Shown here: positions 24,222-33,595 of the stretch, piece after piece | Position numbering within the stretch: the first letter of the stretch is position 1 | How the letters are laid out: the number at the start of each line of letters is the position of its first letter | Source: Gallaecimonas mangrovi | GTDB taxonomy: Bacteria; Pseudomonadota; Gammaproteobacteria; Enterobacterales; Gallaecimonadaceae | Direction of reading: 5' to 3' | Length of the DNA stretch: 64,000 nucleotides | NCBI RefSeq assembly: GCF_003367375.1 | Contig: NZ_CP031416.1 | Location: 999,501 to 1,063,500, forward strand | Made by a program: the position numbers and the translations under genes | The notes under the pieces: generated by a model | The model's input: only the letters and a program-made list of their open reading frames with translations | What the model was told of the DNA's origin: nothing | The model's database searches: none

Positions 24222-24944
24222 TTAGCCAGGGTGGCGCCAGTCTCTGTCGCCAAGCTCGGCCAGCAGTTCTTGGGATGACGGAATAGGCGTAGCGTCAACT
24301 GGCTCTGCCAATAACTGCCGTACGCGCGCTTTTAAATTATCAATGTACTGTTGGCGGGTATTCTCGTCGGTGCGGGCCACGGCGTAGGCCACTTGGGGCT
24401 CGGTTAAGGTAAAACCCAAATAGCCTAAAAACAGTTGCTGCACGGGCCAAAGCACCTTGTTTATATCGCCGTAGCCGCCTTCGTCTGTAAAGCGCCTTGG
24501 TGTGCCGCCGGTGGTGACACTCACTAAACTGCGGCGGCCTTTAAAAAGGCCACTTTCAAAGCGCTTGCCGTCGGCATAAGCAACGCCATAGGCGGCCACC
24601 TTATCAAACCAGCCTTTTAGCATGGCGGGCTCGCCGCCCCACCAAATGGGAAATTGCAAAATAAGCAGATCCGCGTCTTTCAGTTTTTGTTGCTCGTCAG
24701 CCAGGTCTTTGGCAAAGGTGCCGTTAAGGGCGGCCTGGGTTTGTTCGGTTTGGTAATGAAACTGGGCATTGTTGTGGCGCTTGGCAAAATCTGCTGGGCC
24801 GCCTCTTGGGTCAAAGCCTTGTTGGTAGAGATCAGACACCGTTATGTGATGACCAAGGCGTTTTACTTCACTGACAACGGCATCGCGCAAAGCGCCATTA
24901 AAAGAGTTGGCTTCGGGATGAGCCACCACCAAAAGTACCTTCAT
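24222..24944 (-). CDS. NAD(P)H dehydrogenase (quinone)-like flavoprotein
   Basis: I place the start at ATG 24944, which has a perfect AGGAGG six bases upstream. The 240-residue protein has a flavodoxin-like fold of the NQO1/KefF/MdaB superfamily: KVLLVVAHPEANSFNGAL for FMN/FAD phosphate binding, DADLLILQFPIWWGGEPAML and LVSVTTGGTPRRF. Such enzymes reduce quinones by two electrons. It is divergent from an ArsR gene, and the shared 105-bp spacer holds several GGTCAA half-sites, so the ArsR protein almost certainly represses it. Confidence 0.9.
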   Translation of the reverse strand: MKVLLVVAHPEANSFNGALRDAVVSEVKRLGHHITVSDLYQQGFDPRGGPADFAKRHNNAQFHYQTEQTQAALNGTFAKDLADEQQKLKDADLLILQFPIWWGGEPAMLKGWFDKVAAYGVAYADGKRFESGLFKGRRSLVSVTTGGTPRRFTDEGGYGDINKVLWPVQQLFLGYLGFTLTEPQVAYAVARTDENTRQQYIDNLKARVRQLLAEPVDATPIPSSQELLAELGDRDWRHPG

Positions 24945-24966
24945 CTGTACCTCCTGACTTCGTTTA

Positions 24967-25020
24967 ATGGTCAAGTGATTATTTGACCATTACGGTCAAA
25001 CATTCATTTGACGTTGTCAA
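24967..25020. promoter_or_regulatory. array of ArsR half-sites in a divergent promoter
   Basis: ATGGTCAA (24967-24974), TTGACCAT (24983-24990), GGTCAAA (24994-25000), TTGAC (25008-25012) and GTCAA (25016-25020) form overlapping inverted pairs, among them TTTGACC-n5-GGTCAAA at 24982-25000. This arrangement suggests cooperative binding by more than one dimer. Confidence 0.75.
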
Positions 25021-25049
25021 GGTGATTGGCGGCGTGACACAATTAATCC

Positions 25050-25358
25050 ATGCGTGAACGTTACCACCCTAAAGTCGATGAAATGCGTATTGAACGCTTG
25101 ATGCAGGCCTTTGCTGAGCCTGTGCGTTTGCGCATTTTGGCGCTGCTGGCCGAGCAAGGCGAAACCGCGTGTTCTAACGCATACGCGACCTTAGGGCTGA
25201 GTAAGGCCAACGCTTCCCACCACTTTCGTATTTTGCGAGAAGCGGGTGCGATTAAAGCGACCATGCATGGCCGGGAGCTGCACACGCAAATTCGTTATGA
25301 GGATTTAGAAAAGCGTTTTCCCGGCCTATTGGCCGCCGTATTGGCGGGCTTTTCCTAG
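25050..25358 (+). CDS. ArsR-type winged-helix transcriptional regulator
   Basis: A 102-residue helix-turn-helix protein (ERLMQAFAEPVRLRILALLA, then ATLGLSKANASHHFRILREA and the wing) of the ArsR/SmtB superfamily. It lacks the metal-binding CxC motif of true ArsR; the single Cys in GETACSNAYATL may be a redox or quinone sensor. It is divergent from the quinone-reductase-like gene and convergent with the alcohol dehydrogenase gene, whose stop codon interlocks with its own (CTAG at 25355-25358). It probably represses both its own gene and the reductase gene. Confidence 0.88.
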   Translation: MRERYHPKVDEMRIERLMQAFAEPVRLRILALLAEQGETACSNAYATLGLSKANASHHFRILREAGAIKATMHGRELHTQIRYEDLEKRFPGLLAAVLAGFS

Positions 25359-26371
25359 CTAACGCTCAGCACGATTTTGCCCTGAATGTGGCCTTGGGCT
25401 GCGCGTTTGTGTGCCAGGGCGGCGTCGGCCAGTGGGTAAACGCTGTCGATAACCACCCGCACCGTGCCGTCATCCAACAGCTTGGCCAGGGTGCTTAGCT
25501 GCCCACCGTGGGAGCGCACCTGGGTTGACGATACCGTAACCCCAAGCTTTTGGGCTTGGGCGTGAGCATCAAAGCCCAGCGAGAAGATGGGAAACAGGGC
25601 GCCGCCAGCCTTGAGTGTTGGCAAAAAGCGCTGGGCCTGTTGGCCGCCAACGGCATCAACAACCAGGTCCAAATCCCGGTAGTGGTCTTCGGCTTTGGTC
25701 TGGGTATAGTCAACCACTTCATCGGCGCCAAGCGCTTGCAGTAAAGCCTGATGGCGACCCGAGGCAACAGCAATTACCTCGGCGCCTTGCCATTTGGCTA
25801 GCTGCAGCGCAAAGTGCCCAACGCCACCGGCTGCGCCGTTTATCAGCACCCGTTTGCCTTTTAATGGCGCCGGCTGATGGCGGTGTGGTTGCAATGGGTT
25901 TGGGTGCTCGTGTCCCAGTTCAATCAAAAATTGCCAGGCGGTGAGTAGCGCCATGGGCGCGCCAGCTGCATGAATGTGGTCAATCCCTTGCGGTTTTCGG
26001 CCCAGTTGCTCTGCCGGTACCGTAACATACTGCGCGTAGCCGCGGTTGTTACCGGCCATGCCTTCAGGAAAGCGCACCATGGCGTAAACCGCGTCACCAA
26101 CGCCAAAGTCGGTTACATCTTCAGCTACCGCCGCAACAACCCCGGAAATATCGGTCCCTAACACTAAGGGAAAGGTTATTTGCGGGCGCCACTGTGGTGG
26201 CAACTCTTTCATTCCGTTACGCAAATACCAGTCGGGTGGGTTTACGCCACTGGCTGCTACCTGCACCAGTACCTCGCCGGGTTTTAGTTCGGGCATAGCA
26301 ATATCTTGGTATTGCAAGACCTCGGGGCCGCCAAAGCTGTATTGGCAAATGGCTTTCATCATCTTCGTCAT
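25355..26371 (-). CDS. MDR/zinc-type NADP-dependent oxidoreductase (quinone oxidoreductase-like)
   Basis: The 338-residue medium-chain dehydrogenase/reductase has an N-terminal GroES-like domain ([19 protein letters not shown]) and a cofactor domain with [18 protein letters not shown]. The zinc-ligand cysteines of alcohol dehydrogenases are absent, placing it in the quinone oxidoreductase/zeta-crystallin-like NADP branch. AGAGGAG lies eight bases before the start. It is divergent from a LysR gene 94 bp away, its likely regulator. Together with the neighbouring quinone-reductase-like gene it suggests a local quinone or electrophile detoxification set. Confidence 0.9.
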   Translation of the reverse strand: MTKMMKAICQYSFGGPEVLQYQDIAMPELKPGEVLVQVAASGVNPPDWYLRNGMKELPPQWRPQITFPLVLGTDISGVVAAVAEDVTDFGVGDAVYAMVRFPEGMAGNNRGYAQYVTVPAEQLGRKPQGIDHIHAAGAPMALLTAWQFLIELGHEHPNPLQPHRHQPAPLKGKRVLINGAAGGVGHFALQLAKWQGAEVIAVASGRHQALLQALGADEVVDYTQTKAEDHYRDLDLVVDAVGGQQAQRFLPTLKAGGALFPIFSLGFDAHAQAQKLGVTVSSTQVRSHGGQLSTLAKLLDDGTVRVVIDSVYPLADAALAHKRAAQGHIQGKIVLSVS

Positions 26372-26465
26372 CGTTGGTGCTCCTCTTGGGCGCTCAGTGG
26401 TGAAGATGCTAACAGCTGTGAATATTGTTTATAATTGGCCATTAAATCACTTCAGTTGTGCCTTT

Positions 26466-27386
26466 ATGGAACATATAGGGTTGGACCGTTTAGCCGGGCT
26501 TGTTGCCTTTGCCCGCGCCGGATCTCTGGGGAGTTACTCTGCTGCGGCGCGGTCTTTATCTATTTCCCCTTCGGCGGTCAGCAAGAGTGTGCAGCGGCTG
26601 GAGAGGCAACTGGGGGTAGCGCTTTTTACCCGCACAACCCGCTCGTTGGTGTTAACCCCTGAAGGTTTTGAACTGCACCAACGGGCGCTGCGTTTGTTGG
26701 CGGCGGCGGAAGATATTGAACAGGCTGCCAGCGCCTTGCGGGCAGAGCCGGCCGGGGTATTGCGTATCGCCGCCCCGATGCCGCTTGGCATTCATTTACT
26801 GGCCCCGGCCTTGCCGGCTTTTCGTCGGCGCTACCCGGGTGTCAGCCTGGACTTGCGGCTAAGCGACCAGTTTGTCGACATGGTGGAAGAAGGCATTGAT
26901 GTTGCTCTGCGTATCGGTGACTTAGCCGACTCGCGGCTGTTATCTCGCCGCTTGGTTAAACAGCAGCTGTGCTGTTTTGCTAGCCCGCAATATCTGGCGC
27001 GGCGGGGTGTGCCAAGCCACCCTGACCAGCTGGTTGCCCACGATACTGTCAATCTGCGCTTTCAAAGCTCGGGGCAGCCGATGCGCTGGCCATTTCAAGT
27101 GGAAGGTAAAAAGGTTGAACTGACGCCGAGGGCAGGGATCGTTGTGGATGCGAGCGACGCGCTGCTGGCGGCGCTACTCGCCGGTGCGGGCATCGGCTTA
27201 ACCTCTAAGTTGCTGGCACAGCCTTATATCGACAACGGCAGTTTGGTGCCGGTTTTACCAGCCTTCGCCGCCGAAGGGCGCGCCATTACCGCCATTTGGC
27301 CCCAAAGCCGCCGCGCTAACCCGGCGGTTCGGGCCTTTTTAGATTTTCTGCCGAGCTTGTTTGAAAAGCCTGCCACTGCCACCTAA
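26466..27386 (+). CDS. LysR family transcriptional regulator
   Basis: The start is ATG 26466 ([15 protein letters not shown]); the open frame upstream overlaps the divergent dehydrogenase gene. The 306-residue protein has the LysR helix-turn-helix ([20 protein letters not shown]) and substrate domain ([20 protein letters not shown], then [20 protein letters not shown]) of the CrgA/DmlR-like group. These usually control a divergent oxidoreductase, which matches its position next to the MDR gene. Confidence 0.9.
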   Translation: MEHIGLDRLAGLVAFARAGSLGSYSAAARSLSISPSAVSKSVQRLERQLGVALFTRTTRSLVLTPEGFELHQRALRLLAAAEDIEQAASALRAEPAGVLRIAAPMPLGIHLLAPALPAFRRRYPGVSLDLRLSDQFVDMVEEGIDVALRIGDLADSRLLSRRLVKQQLCCFASPQYLARRGVPSHPDQLVAHDTVNLRFQSSGQPMRWPFQVEGKKVELTPRAGIVVDASDALLAALLAGAGIGLTSKLLAQPYIDNGSLVPVLPAFAAEGRAITAIWPQSRRANPAVRAFLDFLPSLFEKPATAT

Positions 27387-27410
27387 CAGCAAGCGGGTGC
27401 TTGCTACAGG

Positions 27411-27428
27411 TTAGGGCGCAAGCCCTAA
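27411..27428. terminator. hairpin between convergent genes
   Basis: TTAGGGC (27411-27417), loop GCAA, GCCCTAA (27422-27428), overlapping the stop codon of the minus-strand DUF3147 gene. There is no strong U tract. Confidence 0.55.
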
Positions 27429-27778
27429 GGCCAAAGCGTCAGCCCATAGTGGCGCATCACCAGGGCAAGTAGCGCAAAACAGAGCATAGTCAGAGCCGCC
27501 GAGGCGCCAAGGGTGAGCCAAAAACCCAGGCGTGGCAGCAGCATCGGGAACACCACAAACATCGGCAGTGTCGGTAAGACATACCAAAAGGTGTACCAAG
27601 CGTGGTTGGCAATTTTTTCTGCGGGCTGCTTTTCAACATAAAGCCAAATCAGCGTTAGCACCGTCACCAGTGGCAAGGCCGCAACCAGGCCGCCAAGTCT
27701 GTCGCTACGCTTGGCTGTTTCAGACACCAGCACCACTAACGCGGCAGTAATAAGGTATTTACTGATAAGCCAGGCCAC
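27425..27778 (-). CDS. DUF3147 family membrane protein
   Basis: A 117-residue protein with four predicted membrane segments (KYLITAALVVLVSETA, LVAALPLVTVLTLIWLYV, WYTFWYVLPTLPMFVVFPML and LTLGASAALTMLCFALLALV). The conserved KRSDRLGGLVAALPLV motif identifies the DUF3147 family. No function is established. It is transcribed alone, convergent with the LysR gene and divergent from the MarR gene at 27939. Confidence 0.85.
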   Translation of the reverse strand: MAWLISKYLITAALVVLVSETAKRSDRLGGLVAALPLVTVLTLIWLYVEKQPAEKIANHAWYTFWYVLPTLPMFVVFPMLLPRLGFWLTLGASAALTMLCFALLALVMRHYGLTLWP

Positions 27779-27887
27779 TGGGTTTCCTCTTCTCTTTGCT
27801 ACCCCCTTTATTTTACTCAGTTTTTTCGCGGCTGACGTACAAGCGTTTTGCTCTATGCGAATTTTTGGAAAGTGTATTTATGAAGAT

Positions 27888-27899
27888 AACTTCGAAGTT
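27888..27899. promoter_or_regulatory. candidate MarR operator
   Basis: AACTTCGAAGTT is a perfect 12-bp palindrome 40 bp before the MarR start, in the promoter of the MarR/membrane protein/MFS operon. Confidence 0.55.
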
Positions 27900-27938
27900 T
27901 TCTTTGCAAAATGTCAATTGGGTTTGTAGAGTGCAGTC

Positions 27939-28367
27939 ATGAACATTGATACCGAAATCAGCCAGGCCGCCGCTGAATTAAGAGCCGCCCTTAGCCTTAT
28001 TAAACGCCGCTTGCGTGAGCGCGGGCGGGTGGATTTAACGCCGTCGCAAACCGATGTGCTGCGCCATTTAGACCGTTTGGGGTGCACCACTGTGTCTAAA
28101 CTCGCCCGAGAAATGGGCATGCGATCGCAATCCTTGGGCGCCATTGTTAGCACCCTTATTAAAGGCGGTTACATCAGCAGCCAACCCGACCCAAGCGATG
28201 GCCGCCAAACCTTGCTGGCGTTAACCGACGATTTTAAGAACAAGTTGGAAAAGGGCCGCGCCGCCCATGCCGATTGGCTTGCGAGCAAAATGGCGCTGTT
28301 ACCCGCAGACGACAGGGCAACACTGGTGGCGGCAACCGCTATTTTGCGGCGCATCGGTGAAGACTAA
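27939..28367 (+). CDS. MarR family transcriptional regulator
   Basis: The 142-residue protein has the MarR core: TPSQTDVLRHLDRLG, recognition helix VSKLAREMGMRSQSLGAIVS and wing QPDPSDGRQTLLALTD. It is the first gene of a plus-strand operon followed by a small membrane protein and a DHA2-type MFS exporter. This is the classic layout of a drug-responsive repressor and its pump, so it is likely to be released by the exported compound. Confidence 0.9.
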   Translation: MNIDTEISQAAAELRAALSLIKRRLRERGRVDLTPSQTDVLRHLDRLGCTTVSKLAREMGMRSQSLGAIVSTLIKGGYISSQPDPSDGRQTLLALTDDFKNKLEKGRAAHADWLASKMALLPADDRATLVAATAILRRIGED

Positions 28368-28436
28368 GCAGCCGAAGCTGCGCTTGCAGTTTCGAATACG
28401 CAAACTGCTATTAGGTGATGATGAGGAGTGACTTTC

Positions 28437-28769
28437 ATGCCGATACTGCCGTTGATTTCATATTTCTTTGGCGGCGCTTTTGTTGCCAACGCGCTCCCTC
28501 ATTGGCTTAGTGGCCTAATGGGAATGGCTTTTCAATCGCCTTTTGCCAAACCCGCCGGTGAAGGTTTGTCGTCGTCCACGGTGAATGTGTTGTGGGGGCT
28601 TTTTAATCTGCTGGTGGCGTATTTTTTGCTGGCCCGGGTTGGCCATTTTTCGCTAACTAGCGGGGCCGATGTGCTGGCCGCTTTTATCGGCATGGTGGTG
28701 GCAAGTCTGGTTAGTGCCAGGCATTTTGGCCGTTTTCACGGTGGCAGGGCCCCAAGCAGCCATGAGTGA
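28437..28769 (+). CDS. small membrane protein of a MarR-MFS operon
   Basis: With ATG 28437 (GAGGAG upstream; GTG 28428 is possible) the product is 110 residues with three predicted membrane segments (LISYFFGGAFVANALPHWL, VLWGLFNLLVAYFLLARVG, DVLAAFIGMVVASLVSA). I do not recognise a characterised family, though similar small membrane proteins of unknown function accompany MarR genes. Its last codons overlap the start of the MFS gene (ATGAGTGA), so the two are translationally coupled and may interact. Confidence 0.75.
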   Translation: MPILPLISYFFGGAFVANALPHWLSGLMGMAFQSPFAKPAGEGLSSSTVNVLWGLFNLLVAYFLLARVGHFSLTSGADVLAAFIGMVVASLVSARHFGRFHGGRAPSSHE

Positions 28770-30153
28770 TACCGCCCTGGAAACCCCCGCCAAAACGCAC
28801 CCGGCCAGTACATCACTTTGGAAAGTGGCTGTGGTGGCAATGCTGGGGTCGCTGCTGGCACAGCTTGATGCCACCATCGTCAACGTCTCGCTGTCGAGTT
28901 TGGCCAAGGCGTTTTCAAGCCCGCTGTCGGTTATCCAGTGGGTAACCAGCGGCTACTTGCTGGCACTGACTTTTGCCTTGCCTCTTAATGGCTGGCTGGT
29001 ACAACGGATTGGTACTAAGCGGCTGTATTTATGGTGCTTTGCGCTTTTCACCCTCAGTTCAGCGCTGTGTGGACTGGCCTGGTCGGCCTGGGCGCTGATC
29101 GCCTTTCGGCTGCTGCAAGGCATTAGTGGCGGTTTGATGGCGCCGATGGCGCAAATGCTGGTAAAGGAAGTGGCGGGCGATAACTTCACCAAGGTTGCCG
29201 GTTATATTTCGCTACCGGTATTACTGGGCCCCGTGCTGGGGCCCATTATTGCCGGGGCCATTATTCATTATGCTTCCTGGCGCTGGTTATTTTTGGTCAA
29301 CCTGCCGGTGGGGCTGGTGGCTTGGGTTTTGGCGGCGCGCTTTTTACCGGCTGATACTGGCCGGTATCCGGCGAAAAAGCTCGATTGGCTGGGCTTAGCG
29401 CTTTTGTCGCCAGCCTTGGTGCTGGGGCTGGTGGGTCTTGACCAGGTTACTCATCCCCTTGGCTTGGCGGCGGTTATTGCCAGCCTGATTTTGCTGCTGG
29501 CCTTTGTTATTCAAGAGCGGCGTTTAGGCAATAATGCCTTGATTGACCTTGTACTCTTTCGCTTAAAGCCTTTCAGGGTGGCAGCCATTACCCAGTTTTT
29601 TGCCAACGGCGCCATGTATGCCGGGCAAATGCTGGTGCCGCTGTTTTTGCTGGAAGCCTGCGGCCGCTCGCCGGCGGCAATGGGCTGGTTATTAGCGCCT
29701 TTGGGCCTTGGCATGATGCTGACAATGCCACTGCTGGGGTTTTTGAGTGGCCGTTTTGGCGAGCGTCGGCTGGCGCTTACAGGCGCGCTATTTGCCCTTC
29801 TTTCTACCCTTGGACTCTGCGCGCTGGCAACCTTTGGAGTGAACAATGCGGCCCTGGCGGTGATGCTGTTTGTCAGGGGCGCTGCCATGGGGGCAGTGGG
29901 GCTGCCGGTGATGAGCATTGCCTATCATGCAGTGGATAAAAAGCAGCTGCCAATGGCAACCACCACTTCCAACATTATGCTGCGCCTGGGTGGCCCGACT
30001 TTAACCACCTTAGTGGCGCTGTATTTGTCTTGGGCTTTAGGGGCGTCCCACTCGCTGCTGCCGTTAAATGCCTGGGCGCAGACCTTTTTAGTGTTGGCAT
30101 TAGCCCATGCTGTGGTGCTGCTGGCAGCGCTGCTGCTGCCCCGTAAAAAATAG
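28762..30153 (+). CDS. MFS transporter, DHA2 family (multidrug export)
   Basis: ATG 28762 overlaps the previous gene by eight bases. The 463-residue protein has about 13-14 membrane segments and the DHA2 signatures LDATIVNVSLSSLAKAF (motif D1) and VLLGPVLGPIIAGAII (antiporter motif C). This is the EmrB/QacA/HsrA-type drug:H+ antiporter group, but no membrane-fusion partner is adjacent. It sits in the inner membrane and is probably induced by release of the MarR repressor encoded two genes upstream. A strong bidirectional terminator follows. Confidence 0.9.
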   Translation: MSDTALETPAKTHPASTSLWKVAVVAMLGSLLAQLDATIVNVSLSSLAKAFSSPLSVIQWVTSGYLLALTFALPLNGWLVQRIGTKRLYLWCFALFTLSSALCGLAWSAWALIAFRLLQGISGGLMAPMAQMLVKEVAGDNFTKVAGYISLPVLLGPVLGPIIAGAIIHYASWRWLFLVNLPVGLVAWVLAARFLPADTGRYPAKKLDWLGLALLSPALVLGLVGLDQVTHPLGLAAVIASLILLLAFVIQERRLGNNALIDLVLFRLKPFRVAAITQFFANGAMYAGQMLVPLFLLEACGRSPAAMGWLLAPLGLGMMLTMPLLGFLSGRFGERRLALTGALFALLSTLGLCALATFGVNNAALAVMLFVRGAAMGAVGLPVMSIAYHAVDKKQLPMATTTSNIMLRLGGPTLTTLVALYLSWALGASHSLLPLNAWAQTFLVLALAHAVVLLAALLLPRKK

Positions 30154-30165
30154 TTATTTAGGTAT

Positions 30166-30199
30166 AAAAAAAGCGGCCACTGAAGTGGCCGCTTTTTTT
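30166..30199. terminator. bidirectional intrinsic terminator
   Basis: AGCGGCCACT (30172-30181), loop GA, AGTGGCCGCT (30184-30193), flanked by A and T tracts. It serves the MFS operon and the convergent tricorn-like gene. Confidence 0.92.
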
Positions 30200-30211
30200 G
30201 TTTTTAGCGCC

Positions 30212-33200
30212 TTAACTACAGGTGCTGTCGTTGTGGTGATCGCTGCATTTCGGGTATGCCGGTTGCGGCGGGAAGGCCGGGGTCCAGGCGGGGGTTGGCG
30301 GCAGATGACGCGGCGTCTTGGCGATATTGTGCATCATCATTTTAATGGCGGTGTCGAGCTGCGCATCCACGCCACGGTTTAAGTCGCCCGCTTCGTCGTG
30401 CACCGTTACATCCGGGCTTACGCCGATGTTTTCAACGATCCACTTACCGTTATTGCCGTACATGCCGTTATCGGACACTACCAAGGAGCCACCGTCCATC
30501 AGCGGGAAGGGGCCGTCGAGGCCACGTACGCCCGCCCAGGTGCGGCTGCCGATGGTGGGGCCAAGGTGGTCAACCTTGAACATGTAGGCAAAGATGTCAC
30601 CGTCAGAGGCAGAGCCGCGGTTAATCAAGGCCGCCATGTAACCGTTAAAGGCATTCGGGGTTGGGTCGGCCCAGCCATAGCGGTTGGTGAACATACCGGC
30701 CATTTGGCGGTGAATGCGATCGAAGATGAAGGGGTCAATAAAGCCGCCCAGGTTCCAGCGGTCATCAAAGATGATGGCCTCTTTATGGGTTTGGCTGTAG
30801 TACTGGCGCACAAATTCCTGCATGCCTTCGGTTTCCATGTCTTTTAAGTAGACATAACCGATTTTGCCGCCAGAGGCTTTATTCACCACCTCGCGGTTGT
30901 GGGCTATCCAGGCTTCCAGGCGCAGGTTATTGCCATTGGCTACCGGGTTAACGCTAATGGTCCAGGCATCCTTACCCGAGGCGTGCTGTGACAGGCGCAG
31001 TTGTACCGTGCTGCCAAAGGTACCGTTCAATAGGGCATAAGGGTTGGTAGGGGCTTTGAGCGGCTGGCCGTTGATGGCCAAAATGTAGTCGCCTTCTGCC
31101 ACTTTCAAACCGGGCTGGCCGAGGGGTGATTCATAACCCGGCACTGTGTTGTCGCCTTTATAAATCTTGGCCAATTTATAGCGGCCAGAGGCTTTGTCCA
31201 GTGCAAACTCGGCGCCGAGATCGGCGGTGGTGGTGGCGGGGCTTTTCCAGCCCTGGTCGCCACCGAACACATACATGTGGCTTTCACCCGGGGTGCCAAT
31301 CATGTTGGCAATCAGCCAGTTCACATCATCGCGGCTGGCAGCCATTGGCAACAGCTTGCGGTAATGCTCGCCAATGCTGGCCCAGTCAGACTTGATCAGC
31401 TCCGGGTTTAAGAAGTAGTCACGCACATCGCGCCAAGCCTCATTAAAGATGGTGGCCCATTCTGCATGTGGCTCAACCCAACGGCGCATATGCGCCAGGT
31501 TCAGGGTATCGGCATCGGCGTGTTCATCAAAGCTTGCCGGGCGCAGCTGCCATTTACCGGCCGCCTGATAGAAAAGGGTGGAATGGTCCGCTGATAGCTC
31601 GGCGCTATTCACGTCTTTAACCAGGGTTTTGTCTTTACGTTTTTCCAGTGAATAAGCACGCAGCTCCGGGGCTTCACCGGTTAGGGGCCCGGCTAAGTTC
31701 ATGTTGGGCTGGGTGAGGTAGAACACCACGCCTTTGGCGGCAAAGACACCAGAGATATTGGTGTCGGGTACCGGCAGGCGCACGGCGCGGCTCATCAGGC
31801 CATTAAGGTCGATGTGCAGGGCCTTCGATTTCTCTTTGCCCTTGTCTTTATCTTTTTTGTCGTCCTTTTTGTCGCTGTCGGCCACCGGTTTCGGTTGGCG
31901 CGGGGCGATAGGGGAAACGGTGTCGTTATCCAGGGTGGTGGCGTACAGGCCTGAGCTGTTGAGGCTGGCCATGGTTTCGTCAAAGTTTGACATGGTTGGG
32001 TTAACAACCCGGTTGGACGCGAAATACAGGTACTTGCCGTTATCGGAGAAATACGGGCTGAAGTCGCTAAAGCGGCCATCGCTGACGCTGTGCAGCTGGT
32101 GGGCCTTGACGTTGTATAGGAACAGGCCGCTTTTACGGGTCTCTAAGGTTTTAGAGAAAGTGAGCCAGTCGCTGCCTGGCGCCCAGGCTAGGTCGGTAAA
32201 GGTAAAGCGGCTGCTGTTATCGGTGGCCACCTTATAGCGTTTGCCGTCGGCAATGTTTTGCAGCCAGAGATTTTGGTTGGAATCGACGTAGGTTATCCAC
32301 TTGCTGTCGGGGCTCCAGGTAACCGGGCCTTGGTAGCTGATGTCGTGGCTGTGGGTCAGCAGTTTTGGCGCGCCACCGTCGGCGCTGCGAATGGCGATTT
32401 CACTTTGTTCGCCTTTGGCGTAGATGTAGGCAATGTGTTTGCCGTCGGGCGACCACGCCGGGTGGCGCTCATCGGCGGCCGGATCTTGGGTCAGGGTTTG
32501 AATGCTGCCGTATTTGGCGGGTACGGTGAACAGCGCACCACGGGCAGAGAACACTGCCAACTTGCCGTCGGGGGCGACGCTGGCGCTGGCGATTTGCTGT
32601 GAGGCATCAACCCAGTGTGGCTGGGTGCGGGTGCCGTCCAGCGGCACTGTTACCTTAACCTGCTGCAGCTTGTTGTCGCCCAGCTGATACACGTACAACT
32701 TGCCGCCGTCCGAGAAGGCAATGGCGTTGTCGCCCAAGGTAGGGGCGTCAATATCGTAGGTGTCAAAGTGGGTGAGCTGGGTAAAGTGCTGGCTGGTCAT
32801 TGAATATGACCAAAGGTTTTGCACCCCGTGTTCACCGCGGTCAGAGGTGAAATACAGGGTTTTGCCGTGCCACATTGGCCAAACGTCCGCCCCTTTCCAA
32901 TGGGTAATTTGCTCGGTTTTGCCGGTATTGAAGTTGTAGGTCCAAATATCTTGTGCCTGGCCACCGTAATAGTGCTTGCGGTGGAATGGGCGATAAACCC
33001 GGCTCAGCTTGTTATAGGCCACTTCGTGGCCGTTGCTGGCAAAGGACAAGGGGCCAGTCCAGGGCAGTGGCAACTCTTCTGGCAAGCCGCCGCCAACTGG
33101 CACTTTAAAGGCGTGCATCACCTGTGGGTTAAAGCTGTCACGGCGGGACAGGAACACCACATCTTTGCCATCCGGCGTCCAGCCCAGCACGGTGTTATCG

Positions 33201-33595
33201 GGGGATGGCTTGAGTTGGTCTTTACCGATCTTGCTGTTGATGGAGTGGTAAGTCAGGCGCTTAACGGCGCCGCCCATGGCGGGAATAACATAAACATCGG
33301 TGTTGCCCTGGTACCAACCGGTAAAGGCTATCCATTTACCGTCTGGTGAAAAGTGCGGGGCAGAATCGTAACCGCTGTCGGAGGTTAATTGCACGGCCTG
33401 GCCGCCAGATACCGCGCTGCGCCACAGGTGGCCACCGGCTTCAAAAACCACTTCATCGCCGTGCACGGCGGGGTAGCGGATCATTGCCTGTACGTTGTCA
33501 TTACTTACCGGCGTTTGTGCACTGGCTTGCGTAGATAAAATCGCGGCCAGGGCCGACGCAATGGCAGCGCCTTTAAATACCCTTGGTTTAGTCAT
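30212..33595 (-). CDS. tricorn-like S41 family peptidase, exported
   Basis: The 1127-residue product begins with a signal peptide (cleavage after QASA, near residue 26). A long WD40/PD40 beta-propeller region (about 35-580) with repeats such as HFSPDGKWIAFTG and AWSPDGKHIAYIY comes first. Next come a Lys/Asp-rich linker near 590, a helical region, a PDZ domain (YILAINGQPLKAPTNPYAL, about 850) and the S41 serine peptidase domain, whose nucleophile is in NRGSASDGD (about Ser995). Tricorn peptidases degrade oligopeptides; this periplasmic form probably clears peptides or damaged proteins. The C-terminal tail is Pro-rich and then His/Asp-rich with two cysteines. Confidence 0.93.
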   Translation of the reverse strand: MTKPRVFKGAAIASALAAILSTQASAQTPVSNDNVQAMIRYPAVHGDEVVFEAGGHLWRSAVSGGQAVQLTSDSGYDSAPHFSPDGKWIAFTGWYQGNTDVYVIPAMGGAVKRLTYHSINSKIGKDQLKPSPDNTVLGWTPDGKDVVFLSRRDSFNPQVMHAFKVPVGGGLPEELPLPWTGPLSFASNGHEVAYNKLSRVYRPFHRKHYYGGQAQDIWTYNFNTGKTEQITHWKGADVWPMWHGKTLYFTSDRGEHGVQNLWSYSMTSQHFTQLTHFDTYDIDAPTLGDNAIAFSDGGKLYVYQLGDNKLQQVKVTVPLDGTRTQPHWVDASQQIASASVAPDGKLAVFSARGALFTVPAKYGSIQTLTQDPAADERHPAWSPDGKHIAYIYAKGEQSEIAIRSADGGAPKLLTHSHDISYQGPVTWSPDSKWITYVDSNQNLWLQNIADGKRYKVATDNSSRFTFTDLAWAPGSDWLTFSKTLETRKSGLFLYNVKAHQLHSVSDGRFSDFSPYFSDNGKYLYFASNRVVNPTMSNFDETMASLNSSGLYATTLDNDTVSPIAPRQPKPVADSDKKDDKKDKDKGKEKSKALHIDLNGLMSRAVRLPVPDTNISGVFAAKGVVFYLTQPNMNLAGPLTGEAPELRAYSLEKRKDKTLVKDVNSAELSADHSTLFYQAAGKWQLRPASFDEHADADTLNLAHMRRWVEPHAEWATIFNEAWRDVRDYFLNPELIKSDWASIGEHYRKLLPMAASRDDVNWLIANMIGTPGESHMYVFGGDQGWKSPATTTADLGAEFALDKASGRYKLAKIYKGDNTVPGYESPLGQPGLKVAEGDYILAINGQPLKAPTNPYALLNGTFGSTVQLRLSQHASGKDAWTISVNPVANGNNLRLEAWIAHNREVVNKASGGKIGYVYLKDMETEGMQEFVRQYYSQTHKEAIIFDDRWNLGGFIDPFIFDRIHRQMAGMFTNRYGWADPTPNAFNGYMAALINRGSASDGDIFAYMFKVDHLGPTIGSRTWAGVRGLDGPFPLMDGGSLVVSDNGMYGNNGKWIVENIGVSPDVTVHDEAGDLNRGVDAQLDTAIKMMMHNIAKTPRHLPPTPAWTPAFPPQPAYPKCSDHHNDSTCS

